Of a DNA stretch of 47,500 nt, positions 27,495 through 36,007 are shown piece by piece. Below the pieces are notes generated by a model. The model was not told the origin of the DNA. It made no database searches and was given only the letters and a program-made list of their open reading frames with translations. This stretch comes from Paulinella micropora. Taxonomy: Eukaryota; Cercozoa; Imbricatea; Euglyphida; Paulinellidae. Within the stretch, counting starts at the first letter, position 1. Each line of letters starts with the position of its first letter. The stretch lies in the NCBI GenBank assembly GCA_019918135.1, contig WBZZ01006987.1:5001-52500 (forward strand). The letters are read 5' to 3'. Position numbers and translations under genes: made by a program.

Positions 27495-30400
27495 ATGTCC
27501 CAATATAAATCATTACTAGGCCTTAATGAGTTGGCTGTTGATAGTCTAAACATACTTAACTTAGACCTTACCAACACAAACATAGTTTGTCTGAATACAG
27601 ACAGAGTGCCAGAAGATGCCGACCCGATAAATCTTTATTTCACTGATAACCGCTTTGATACACGGCTCGCTTTAAAATCAACAACCGGCATTAAAGAAGG
27701 AAAAAATTTATACTATACAGAGCAACGAGTAAGGGATAATGATGAAGTAAAAGCCTCAACTCAACACCGCTCTAATACTTCTAATCCTCACCAAACAAGT
27801 TTATACAATTTGATAGACACTAACATATCCGCTCCAACGGTCGGGCAATACTTAACTTACAACGATGTAGAAGGCAAATGGAAGAATACAACCCTTGGTT
27901 CAATTGATACACTCTCTGATGTAGTCATTACTACACCAGTGGCGATGAATAGTTATCTAACATATAACTCAATAAACTGGGTAAATAAAACATTTCCGAT
28001 AAATGTTGATGAATTCGGCAATATTAGTATGGGCGGTAATTTGAATATAACAGGAGTTAACTTATTAAATACGAAAGATGTTGATACTTGGATATCAGAG
28101 CATGAAGACAATAATGATAAAGTGTCCGCGGACGGCTCAATTAATACACACAGCGATGTGTTAATTACAGGCACACCCGCCGATAACCAACTACTCATTT
28201 ATAGCACAGGCCAATGGCGAAATGTTGCTTCACCTTTTCTTAGATTGGATGGTCTCGCTATGATGTTTGGAGATTTAAATATGGGAGGTTTTAACATAGC
28301 AAATGTCGGTAATGTTGATGGTATTGATGTTTCGGCTCTTGACACCACAGTCGTTAAACTAACGGGAGACCAAACCATAACAGGAAACAAAATATTTACC
28401 ACTTATTTGGGGGTAAAAGATTCAAATCCATTAAACACTGGTAAGTTATTCTTCAATTACAACAATAATATGGGTTCTATTTATTCGTCGGAGGCAGGTG
28501 GAGCAACAGGCTATCCACTAAGCATTGTTGGTTCTTCCATACTTCTTGCTCCAACAACAGGGGGTGGAATAACATTGACTGGCAATGTTTTAAATTTTAA
28601 CAGCACGACAGCAATCAGCGGACTTCCAGCGCCATTCTATGACGGCGATGCTTCAACAAAAGCATATACCGATACGAAACTAGCAAAGGACGGCACAACG
28701 GCTATGACGGGTAGTTTAAATATGGGTGGTTTTGCTATTACAAATGTTGGTAATGTTGATGGTGTTGATGTTTCTGCCCTTGATACTTCGGTGGTTAAAC
28801 TAACAGGAGACCAAACCATAGCAGGAACCAAAACATTCAGCAACATAATAAATGCTAGTGCGGGGATTGATATGAAAAGTCAAAGCATAACAAATGTGAA
28901 TCTTGTTGATGGTGTGGATGTTTCTACTCTTGACACTTCGGTGGTTAAACTAACAGGAGACCAAACCTTAGCAGGGAATAAAAAATTTACATCAACTTTG
29001 GAAGTAAGTGGTTCATCCAATCCAACTACTTTTGACTGCATTGGCATAGCCTTTGATACAAAAATAGGAGTGATTGCCGCACAAAAGACAGCAACAGCGA
29101 CTTGGTATCCGATACAAATAACGGGTTCGTATGTTGAGTTATATTCAGGTAATACTTTAATTATAACCGCATCCGGCACTACACTATCTTTGAATAATAA
29201 CAAAATAACAAACTTAGCCACACCATCAGCAACAACGGACGGAGCAAACAAAAGTTATGTGGATACATTAGACGGGCAAAATGTGAAACTAACAGGAAAC
29301 CAAACCATAGCAGGAATTAAGACATATAGCAGTGGTGTTGAAATAACGGGAAATTCAATCAATTCAACAACAAAGGGAACATTTATCGTTTTCAATTCTA
29401 CCAGTAATATCGGGTCAATTGCTAGTTTGGATATGAAAACTGCAACATATTACAACTTTGAAATTTCTGCGAAAAAAATAAGTTTTATTATTGACGGGAC
29501 GATTGTCGGTTGGGTAAATGCTTCGGGGCTAGATTGTAATAGTAGCGAAATAGCCAACCTTGGAACTCCGACATTAGCAACGGACGGAGCGACAAAAGGT
29601 TATGCGGACACATTGGACGGGCAAAATGTAAAACTATCAACAGACCAAACCATAACAGGAAGCAAAACATTTAATGGGGCGAGCACTGTGATAAAATATC
29701 TAACTTTAACGAACAATGCCGATTTTAATAATCAAACTATCACTAATGGAGGAAATATCACATATAATGGTGCGAGGATATTAAACCAAAATGGAGGAGA
29801 CATATTCTTTTCACAGACATCAGGAGATTATCAGTATTTCTTATTTACTCTAAATACCGCTACAAGTGGAACCGCGAACCAACGAGGTTATGTATTCACG
29901 AATGTAGCATCTGATGTAAAAGGGGCGGGACTTTATATTTCAAAACTTTTGGATAATAAAAGTGCTTCGTCTGACATTGTCCGTTTTAACAATGCTGGCG
30001 GTATGCGGTTTTATGGTGCTTTGGATATGAATTCAAACAATATAACAAATGGAGGAACAATAACTGGAACTACAATTACTTCAACCGCGGGGATATCAAC
30101 GACAACACTAACGGCGAGCGAATTAATCACGGCAAATGCGAGTATATCAACAACAACAGTAACCGCGAGTGGATTAATAACGGCAAATGCGGGGATATCA
30201 ACAACGACATTGGCAACGAGCGATAAAATAACAACAACTAAAGATGTATCAAATGTAAGCCGTCCAATAATTATAGGCAATTCAACAAAATCAGCAAATG
30301 GGGCGACAGGTGGATTAGAATTATATGGAACAACTTCAAATATTGGAGGGGCACACTTACAGGCAGTAATATCCACAGATGCTTATCCAACATTTCAATT

Positions 30401-31103
30401 ATTGAATTGGGCACACGACAATGTTAATTTAAGTTTTGATGCTTATTTTGACGGCACGAACTGGAAATCATCTTCTGCGTCATCTAACTTTCTAATTCAA
30501 AAAGGTGTAAAACTCCCTTTTTATTATAATTCAGGAACAACTGTGGGAAACAATATATCTTACACTGAGGCGATGAACATTAATACATCAGGAGAGGTAG
30601 TCATCCCAACAGCATCCAGCGGCTTTTTAACCATACGAAAAAGACCCGCTTCTACCGTTGACCCACAACTATATTTTAAATCGGGAGGATATACGAATTA
30701 TGGAGTAATTGTTTCTTCTACTGGTTTGCTTCACGCTTGGACTACTTCAAACTCTACTACTGGCGAGCCGTCTGGTAGTTATAATTATATTCCGCTTAAT
30801 GATGCTTGGACAAACTCCTCGGACAGGAGATTAAAATCAGATATTAAAACATTAGACTGCGGGGATTGTTGTGAGAAACTTATGAAAATAAACTGCTGTT
30901 CATATTATTTGAAATCAGACGAAAAGAAAGAACAAAAGAACCACGGATTTATTGCGGATGAAGTTAAAAAAATATTTCCTGAATTTGTATCTGAAAGTGG
31001 GATAAAAGCAGAGGATGGAGAAGGCTACCTTGAAGGAATAACATATACAGACTTCATACCAATATTGGTTAGTGCTTTTCAACATGGCGGAAAAGGTAGT
31101 TAA
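27495..31103 (+). CDS. Fibre-like protein with peptidase S74 chaperone domain
   Basis: 1202 residues. The bulk is repetitive beta-structured fibre: blocks such as DVSALDTSVVKLTGDQTIAG recur near residues 275, 415 and 470, with variants (DGATKGYADTLDGQNVKL) to residue ~720, and an ISTTTLTASELITANA triplet near 860-915. The C-terminus carries a peptidase S74/intramolecular chaperone domain: SSDRRLKSDIKTL (Ser-Lys dyad region, ~1110) and HGFIADEVKKIFPEFV. Such domains trimerise fibres and then cut themselves off. The frame ends early (HGGKGS), but a one-base shift near 31092 continues into the usual coiled coil (MAEKVVNLEKQNNNL) to TAA 31199, so a frameshift is likely. By analogy with phage fibres it is a host-attachment candidate; that role is inferred. 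Confidence 0.85.
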   Translation: MSQYKSLLGLNELAVDSLNILNLDLTNTNIVCLNTDRVPEDADPINLYFTDNRFDTRLALKSTTGIKEGKNLYYTEQRVRDNDEVKASTQHRSNTSNPHQTSLYNLIDTNISAPTVGQYLTYNDVEGKWKNTTLGSIDTLSDVVITTPVAMNSYLTYNSINWVNKTFPINVDEFGNISMGGNLNITGVNLLNTKDVDTWISEHEDNNDKVSADGSINTHSDVLITGTPADNQLLIYSTGQWRNVASPFLRLDGLAMMFGDLNMGGFNIANVGNVDGIDVSALDTTVVKLTGDQTITGNKIFTTYLGVKDSNPLNTGKLFFNYNNNMGSIYSSEAGGATGYPLSIVGSSILLAPTTGGGITLTGNVLNFNSTTAISGLPAPFYDGDASTKAYTDTKLAKDGTTAMTGSLNMGGFAITNVGNVDGVDVSALDTSVVKLTGDQTIAGTKTFSNIINASAGIDMKSQSITNVNLVDGVDVSTLDTSVVKLTGDQTLAGNKKFTSTLEVSGSSNPTTFDCIGIAFDTKIGVIAAQKTATATWYPIQITGSYVELYSGNTLIITASGTTLSLNNNKITNLATPSATTDGANKSYVDTLDGQNVKLTGNQTIAGIKTYSSGVEITGNSINSTTKGTFIVFNSTSNIGSIASLDMKTATYYNFEISAKKISFIIDGTIVGWVNASGLDCNSSEIANLGTPTLATDGATKGYADTLDGQNVKLSTDQTITGSKTFNGASTVIKYLTLTNNADFNNQTITNGGNITYNGARILNQNGGDIFFSQTSGDYQYFLFTLNTATSGTANQRGYVFTNVASDVKGAGLYISKLLDNKSASSDIVRFNNAGGMRFYGALDMNSNNITNGGTITGTTITSTAGISTTTLTASELITANASISTTTVTASGLITANAGISTTTLATSDKITTTKDVSNVSRPIIIGNSTKSANGATGGLELYGTTSNIGGAHLQAVISTDAYPTFQLLNWAHDNVNLSFDAYFDGTNWKSSSASSNFLIQKGVKLPFYYNSGTTVGNNISYTEAMNINTSGEVVIPTASSGFLTIRKRPASTVDPQLYFKSGGYTNYGVIVSSTGLLHAWTTSNSTTGEPSGSYNYIPLNDAWTNSSDRRLKSDIKTLDCGDCCEKLMKINCCSYYLKSDEKKEQKNHGFIADEVKKIFPEFVSESGIKAEDGEGYLEGITYTDFIPILVSAFQHGGKGS

Positions 31104-31189
31104 TTTAGAAAAACAAAATAATAATCTCATGAATATACTACAAGACCAAGCAAATCAATTAGCAGAAATCAGAGTGTCCGTTATTGATA

Positions 31190-31540
31190 ATGTCAAATAA
31201 TACAACTAGACTTCACAGACCACCACCTATTATGGATATGGATGGTGAACTAACTCCAGAATTAAAGTCTCGTGTTCTTGAAGTAGAACTAAAGACTGAG
31301 GAAAAAAAAGTAGAGCACGAATTGGAAGATAACTGGAATTGTTGTTGTATAAAAAACAGACCAACCGACAGCCGACTTATTAAATACTTATTTCAAATGG
31401 GTATCATTATCTCCATTATAACCCTTTGTATCGTAAGGCTATCTGAAAAGAACTTGCCTTGTGAGGTTGCTAATACTTATGTCGGAATCCTAACACTATT
31501 GATTGGCATTTGCCTTCCATCACCTTCTTCAAAGAAATGA
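31190..31540 (+). CDS. Small single-pass membrane protein
   Basis: Start taken at ATG 31190, overlapping the extended fibre frame (ends 31199) by 10 bp, so the two are probably co-expressed. 116 residues: polar N-terminus with an acidic helix (SRVLEVELKTEEKKVEHELE), a NCCCIKN cluster, then hydrophobic segments (LFQMGIIISIITLCIVRL and VGILTLLIGICL), giving one or two membrane spans. The TGA stop is part of element E2. Possibly a virion membrane or fibre-anchoring protein; function unknown. Confidence 0.6.
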   Translation: MSNNTTRLHRPPPIMDMDGELTPELKSRVLEVELKTEEKKVEHELEDNWNCCCIKNRPTDSRLIKYLFQMGIIISIITLCIVRLSEKNLPCEVANTYVGILTLLIGICLPSPSSKK

Positions 31541-31654
31541 TATTTTACTCATGCACTTCGTGCCATCGTAAAACATCGTCCACCATTAAAGTATAAAAAC
31601 GATGTTTGAGAATAAGCGAGAGTGCGTAGCACGAAGCGCAATTCTCAAATATCA
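31538..31654 (+). repeat. Structured intergenic element E2 (full, most diverged)
   Basis: Starts TGATATTTTAC with the stop codon of the membrane-protein gene. Hairpin 1 is different in sequence but still pairs: TTTTAC-TCAT-GCAC-TTC-GTGC-CATC-GTAAAA. Then CATCG, spacer, CGATG. Hairpin 2: TTTGAGAAT ... GTGC-GTA-GCAC ... ATTCTCAAA. It ends AAATATCA. Read on the minus strand, that box supplies the TGA stop of a small opposing frame, so here the element lies between convergent ORFs. Confidence 0.85.
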
Positions 31655-31914
31655 AAGAAATGAACATTCATATACTTGAGTTTTATACCACATAGCATCA
31701 TTTGAGCAAATTAAAGGAATGGCTTCATCAAAACTAACACACCAATCACTCATAGGCTTATACACACATTTAAATTTTGTTTCTATTCCTTTCTGAATAC
31801 AATAAGCACAACTCTCATTTTTTTCTCACTGACCCGTGAGTAAAAGTCGCAGGCAGTCCGAGCAGAAATATTAATTAATAAAAAGTTTATTAACACTAAT
31901 ATAGAGGACATCAT
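31652..31914 (-). pseudogene. Small cysteine-rich ORF, minus strand, apparently frameshifted
   Basis: Reading leftward from ATG 31914, a ~33-residue frame (MMSSILVLINFLLINI then a CDFYSR stretch) meets an A7 run near 31825; a one-base slip there joins it to a second frame with CAYCIQKGIETKFKCVYKPM and CSNDAMWYKTQVYECSFL, ending at a TGA that is part of the AAATATCA box of E2. Five or six cysteines suggest a zinc ribbon. Evidence is weak: neither part reaches 60 residues alone. The stop-in-box pattern seen at other genes is the main support. Its start would overlap that of the divergent gene at 31913. Confidence 0.35.
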
Positions 31915-32275
31915 GGCTGACTATAAATATCAGCGGATTATTTTTCTGAGCAATGATTTTGCTGGAGGAAGCAAAACATTTAATAAAAATATTCAAATGT
32001 CATTCACACCAACCAAAATGAATGTAAAATTTATCCACTATATGAACGACCAGACCGAAACCAAAACCAGAATTCTTTACATGGATAGAATTGGAATTAT
32101 TGGAACATTTGCGGATAGCACCACAGCAAACATTTCAAATCTCGGTTATAATTTGGGTGTTGTAGGATGGACAGACGGACAATATACATTTAAAGTCCTT
32201 GAAACCGACAGCGGAAATATTGACACAGGAAATTTAGCAGGCCGAATTGTTGTGTGTTTGGAATTTCTAGGCTGA
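31913..32275 (+). CDS. Small beta-rich protein, putative structural
   Basis: 120 residues from ATG 31913 to the TGA of element E3. Predicted mostly beta strands with many Thr/Asn/Gly and no Cys clusters (RIIFLSNDFAGGSKTFNKNI; GRIVVCLEFLG at the end). The size and composition suit a single small jelly-roll or spike-like subunit. Its place between fibre/membrane protein and ATPase in the morphogenesis block supports a virion role. No family recognised. Confidence 0.55.
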   Translation: MADYKYQRIIFLSNDFAGGSKTFNKNIQMSFTPTKMNVKFIHYMNDQTETKTRILYMDRIGIIGTFADSTTANISNLGYNLGVVGWTDGQYTFKVLETDSGNIDTGNLAGRIVVCLEFLG

Positions 32276-32397
32276 TATTTGTTTCAGACTACGTCTTCAA
32301 CAAACATCGTAAAACCATTTAATTTCTTGTAAATGAAAAAAACGATGTTTTAGAATAAGTGAGAGTGCGGAGCACGAAACGCAATTCTAAAATATCA
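32273..32397 (+). repeat. Structured intergenic element E3 (full)
   Basis: Canonical copy: TGATATTTG (TGA = stop of the 31913 gene); hairpin 1 TTTGTT-TC-AGAC-TAC-GTCT-TC-AACAAA; CATCG, 32-base spacer, CGATG; hairpin 2 TTTTAGAAT ... GTGC-GGA-GCAC ... ATTCTAAAA; AAATATCATG with the ATG of the ATPase. Confidence 0.92.
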
Positions 32398-33218
32398 TGC
32401 AAAAAATCAATAATGTCAAGGTGAAGCCAGTAAAACAAGAGGGTGATGGAAACAAAAAAGCCAAGGGTTATAAATTATTCAATGAGCCGTATGCTAACAT
32501 ATTTTTGCTTGCCCGTAAGAAGAGCGGTAAGACGACAGCACTCTTTGAAATACTGAAACGGACTACAGACAGAAAAACCCGTATTGTCATTATTGCTTCA
32601 ACCATACACAAGGACTACATTTATAAAGCAATGGTAAAGCACTTTAAGAACAGAGGCAACCCGATGGCAATATATACCTTTCTTAAATCAGATGGTGTTA
32701 ATGTCATTGATTATGAGTTAGACAAACTGAACAGACATGACGAGCAACACGAAGGAGAAGTAAAACAAGACAAAGAAGAAATAGAGAAACCACAATTTTT
32801 ATACTTTGGAAAAGAAGAAAAAAAGAAACAGAGCACCGCAGAGGCAAAAGAAAGGCCGAGTAAGTGTATTTCTCCAGAGGTTTTTTTTGTTTTGGATGAT
32901 TTAGGTAGTGGATTAAGAGACAAGTCCGTAAGTGATTTGTTAAAAAAGAACAGACACTATAAAAGTAAGGCTATTATGTCTAGCCAGTATTTGAACGACC
33001 TACGGCCAGAAGCCATTAAGCAGTTAGATTATTTATTAATCTTTCCGGGGTAATCTCAGGACAAAATGGAACTCGTGTATAAACACTTAGACTTATCTTT
33101 TGACTTTGATTACTTTCTTCAAAAGTATCACGAAGCAACAAAGGAGAGATTTAATTTTCTTTATGTCTCAAGTGTTGATGATGAGTTACGGAATAATTTT
33201 AATTTTCGTCTAAAATAA
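32397..33218 (+). pseudogene. Packaging ATPase (FtsK/HerA type) with internal stop
   Basis: Starts at the ATG abutting E3. P-loop: ANIFLLARKKSGKTTALFEI (Walker A ARKKSGKT, ~residues 38-45). Walker B: VFFVLDDLGSGL near 160-170, with a downstream RHYKSKAIMSSQYLNDL typical of virophage/PLV genome-packaging ATPases. The frame stops at TAA 33051-33053 after LDYLLIFPG, but the same frame continues with SQDKMELVYKHLDLSFDFDY and FNFLYVSSVDDELRNNF to TAA 33216-33218; this tail (iFpG-x-S-x-dKl...nFLyv) is conserved in the family. A single nonsense substitution at codon 219 of 273 is the simplest explanation. Active-site motifs precede it, so partial function is conceivable. Confidence 0.85.
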
Positions 33219-33231
33219 TTATTTGATTTTT

Positions 33232-33256
33232 AAATATTTTTTTTCATAGTATAATG
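33232..33256 (+). promoter_or_regulatory. Start-proximal promoter motif AAATATTTTTTTT...TATAATG
   Basis: AAATA, a T8 tract and CATAGTATA run directly into the ATG at 33254. It closely resembles motifs before 33733, 36911 and 38408, so it is a candidate PLV late-gene promoter with a very short leader. Confidence 0.55.
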
Positions 33257-33580
33257 GTAGTTAAAACAACTCGTGTTGAAGTCATTCCAACAATCGGCAA
33301 ACGAACAATTAACTCAAGCACAAATATGGCTGGAGGTAAAAAGAAGACTGGTCGTAAGAAGAAGCAAGGAGGCAAGGGACAGGCTGGTGGTAAAATCAAC
33401 TGGCAAAAAGTTGGGAAAACCGCAATGGCCGTTGATAAATTTCTTCGCGGTAATAAGTTAATCTCTAGGACTGCGGGAGCATTAAGTAGTGTCGGGGTAC
33501 CTTACGCTGGAAGTGTTGGCGCTGTAGCATCAAGACTGGGGTATGGTAAGCAAAGCGGACGTGGTGCCCTTAAATTCTAA
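33254..33580 (+). CDS. Small basic virion protein candidate
   Basis: 108 residues, ATG 33254 to TAA 33580. A strongly basic Gly/Lys-rich segment (AGGKKKTGRKKKQGGKGQAG, residues ~25-44) is followed by a compact hydrophobic C-terminus (ALSSVGVPYAGSVGAVASRL, ending GRGALKF). PLVs and adenoviruses carry small basic, core-type or membrane-active proteins that the viral protease matures at Gly-Gly sites; the AGG stretches here could be such sites. That analogy is an inference. It lies directly before the protease gene, separated by element E4. It may bind genomic DNA or disrupt membranes. Confidence 0.6.
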   Translation: MVVKTTRVEVIPTIGKRTINSSTNMAGGKKKTGRKKKQGGKGQAGGKINWQKVGKTAMAVDKFLRGNKLISRTAGALSSVGVPYAGSVGAVASRLGYGKQSGRGALKF

Positions 33581-33581
33581 A

Positions 33582-33706
33582 TGATATTTGTTTCAGACTA
33601 CGTCTTCAACAAACATCGAAACCCAGTTTATTTTTTGGAAAAAGAAGAAACGATGTTTTAGAATAAGTGAGAGTGCGACAGCACGAAACGCAATTCTAAA
33701 ATATCA
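33582..33706 (+). repeat. Structured intergenic element E4 (full)
   Basis: Begins TGATATTTG one base after the TAA stop of the basic-protein gene, so here the box is not the stop codon. Hairpin 1 as in E3; CATCG/CGATG stem; hairpin 2 with a longer loop (GTGC-GACA-GCAC); ends AAATATCA, followed by a promoter-like motif rather than the start codon itself. Confidence 0.9.
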
Positions 33707-33710
33707 AGGA

Positions 33711-33735
33711 AATATTTTTTTGTTTGTATAGAATG
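33711..33735 (+). promoter_or_regulatory. Start-proximal promoter motif AATATTTTTTTG...TATAGAATG
   Basis: Nearly identical to the motif before 38406 (ATATTTTTTTGTTT, then TATA, two bases, ATG). It supports choosing ATG 33733 over the in-frame TTG at 33724. Confidence 0.55.
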
Positions 33736-35862
33736 GTCGTCAAGAAAGCGAAGAAACAGAAATTAAGACCACCGCGGGTTTATAGGAATAAAAGCGGGAA
33801 GCCGTATATTATCCAGAAGGGTAAAAAATATTATCTTAATTTTGGTAAAAAGACAAATGATATGAGCACACTTCAAATTGTTAAACTTTTTATGAAATAC
33901 TTAAGCAGACCAAAATCAAAGCGGACACCTAAGCGAAAAGAAGACTTAAGAAAAGTCCAGAGTTTGTCGGAGATTGAGCAAAATACTAGAACTGCCATTA
34001 ATGACCACTTAGACAAACTCAGAAAGGAGAAATACGAAAAGATTGATGAGATTGACCAAAAAGAGAAAAAAGGACAGGCGGATGCTGAAGAAGAAAAGAA
34101 GATGCAAGAAAGAAAAGACATAGCAGATGCTAAGGAAAGGCAGGATGAGTTAGCAAGGATACACCGCAATGAACTATCAGATATTAAGGAACGACAAGAA
34201 CAAAAAGCCAGAGAACTAAGAAGGGAGCAAAAACTCATAGAAGATGTAAAATATGAAGAAGATAGAAAAAATAGGATACAAGCATTACCACCGCCACCAC
34301 AATATCAATATATTATGCCACCACAGCAGGGACAACCACAAGCACAGCCATTAGGAGCACCACAACAAGCACCGCCATTAGGAGCACCAGCACAATCACC
34401 GCTCTTACCTAATTTAGGAGATGAAGCACCATTGAAAACGAAAGAGCAATATGAGGAAGAAAAAAAGCAAAAGCAGAAAGATATTGAAACACTGAAATTA
34501 GCAGGATATACAGATAAGTTCATAAAAAAGATGAGTCGTAAAGACTTACAAAAAGCCAGTCAAGATATTCAGATGGCTATAGCCACAGCGACATCTTTAG
34601 AGGAACAGAAAAAGTTAGCAGAAGAATATAAAGAAAAACTTGAAAAGGAAGAAAAGAAGGCAGAAGAAAAGGGTAAGCATTTTGAACATTTACAAATTAA
34701 TCAATTTTTAATATCAGCATTTTCAAAAACTTATCACCCAAACATTACTATAAAAGAGTTAGCACAGGCTTTGAAAAAGAGACTAGATAGTGATGGACAT
34801 AAAAAATTAAATTACAAAGACACTTCAAAGTGGATTATTGACATGATTAAAAGGTTTAATATTGATGTTGGAAATAAAAAGGAAAACGTAAAAAGAAAAG
34901 TAGCGGATTATGCTAGATATGAAGATTATATGGGTATTAATGTGCAAAAAGGTAGTGGAGCGAAGACATTAGAAGAATTAATTGATAAGGTATTTTCAAT
35001 AGCAAAAATAAAAAAATATTTAATCCGCAAAGATTGGAAACACACAATGAATAAAAAGGACTTTGTAAATACTCTAACGAACAAAACGACGATATACCCA
35101 AATGTTGATAAACAAGTTTCAAATGATTTGAATATTGACAAGGGAATGCCCCAACCGCTACCCCCGAGTGTAGCGGAGACACCGCTACCCCCGCCACCAG
35201 AGCCGACAACAGATACGACTACACCGCCAGACCGAACACCACCAGAGGATACGACCATACCACCGAGAAAAAGTTCTGCGGAGCAGAACATCGTGGCAAA
35301 GCCACTCATCGCGGAGACACCAGAGCCACAACAAGCAGAGCCAGAGCAACCACAGCAAGAGGGTGAGGGGCGGGGACTAATGACTTATGAAATAGACAAC
35401 ATAATGAAAAAATATGGATGGTATCTCGGAGCGATAGCAAGTGATGAAATCTACAAGTTGAAGCCCGGAAGCAGAAAGCGATACGGATTTATTATGAATA
35501 CAGACCCGAGCAACAAAAAAGGACAGCACTGGATGGCAATATGGATAAGTCTAGATAAAGACAGGAGTGTTGAAGTGTATGACCCTTTGGCTGAATATCA
35601 ACCGACTGAAGACTTTCAACAACAAATGAAACAACTAATAGATAAAAGCCACCCAGATAGTTATTTGTTAATGAAAGTTAATCAAGTAAAAGAGCAGAGT
35701 GATACGAGCGACACATGCGGATGGTTTGCTATGAGGTTTTTAATGGAGCGAGCGAAAGGTATTACATTTAAATTTGCCAGCGGTTATACAGACTTAAAAG
35801 AAGACGAAGCGGAAAAATTAAAAGCACAGAATGGTTATGGTAATTTTGATACATACATTTGA
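33733..35862 (+). CDS. Ulp1/adenain-type maturation protease with long N-terminal extension
   Basis: 709 residues from ATG 33733; TGA stop within E5. Residues 1-60 are basic (SGKPYIIQKGKKYYLNFGKK); about 75-190 form a long charged coiled coil; 190-240 are Pro/Gln/Ala-rich; 240-325 a second coiled coil; 330-450 a small folded region; 460-540 a Pro/Thr/Glu-rich linker. The C-terminal ~165 residues are a C48/adenain-like cysteine protease: GQHWMAIWI (catalytic His), VEVYDPLAEY (Asp) and SDTCGWFAMRFL (Cys), preceded by GWYLGAIASDEI. The family matures capsid proteins in Polintons, virophages and adenoviruses. Most relatives I know are ~150-250 residues, so the extension is large and may be a scaffold-like or separately released protein. 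Confidence 0.85.
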   Translation: MVVKKAKKQKLRPPRVYRNKSGKPYIIQKGKKYYLNFGKKTNDMSTLQIVKLFMKYLSRPKSKRTPKRKEDLRKVQSLSEIEQNTRTAINDHLDKLRKEKYEKIDEIDQKEKKGQADAEEEKKMQERKDIADAKERQDELARIHRNELSDIKERQEQKARELRREQKLIEDVKYEEDRKNRIQALPPPPQYQYIMPPQQGQPQAQPLGAPQQAPPLGAPAQSPLLPNLGDEAPLKTKEQYEEEKKQKQKDIETLKLAGYTDKFIKKMSRKDLQKASQDIQMAIATATSLEEQKKLAEEYKEKLEKEEKKAEEKGKHFEHLQINQFLISAFSKTYHPNITIKELAQALKKRLDSDGHKKLNYKDTSKWIIDMIKRFNIDVGNKKENVKRKVADYARYEDYMGINVQKGSGAKTLEELIDKVFSIAKIKKYLIRKDWKHTMNKKDFVNTLTNKTTIYPNVDKQVSNDLNIDKGMPQPLPPSVAETPLPPPPEPTTDTTTPPDRTPPEDTTIPPRKSSAEQNIVAKPLIAETPEPQQAEPEQPQQEGEGRGLMTYEIDNIMKKYGWYLGAIASDEIYKLKPGSRKRYGFIMNTDPSNKKGQHWMAIWISLDKDRSVEVYDPLAEYQPTEDFQQQMKQLIDKSHPDSYLLMKVNQVKEQSDTSDTCGWFAMRFLMERAKGITFKFASGYTDLKEDEAEKLKAQNGYGNFDTYI

Positions 35863-36007
35863 TATTTGTTTCAGACTTCGTCTTCAACAAACATCGGGGG
35901 CTACGCACTTTTAAGGATTACAATAAGCATTAATTTTTTTGAAAAAGAAAAAAACGATGTTTAGAATAAGCGAGAGTGCGGAGCACGAAGCGTAATTCTA
36001 AATATCA
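35860..36007 (+). repeat. Structured intergenic element E5 (full, longest spacer)
   Basis: TGATATTTG (TGA = stop of the protease); hairpin 1 TTTGTT-TC-AGAC-TTC-GTCT-TC-AACAAA; CATCG, ~54-base spacer, CGATG; hairpin 2 TTTAGAAT ... GTGC-GGA-GCAC ... ATTCTAAA; AAATATCATG with the penton ATG. Confidence 0.92.

Noticed and set aside
32273..32397. Structured elements as tRNA or cloverleaf RNA genes
   Set aside because: The four-way-junction shape recalls a cloverleaf, but there are no T-loop, anticodon or CCA-type features, and the boundaries coincide with stop and start codons.
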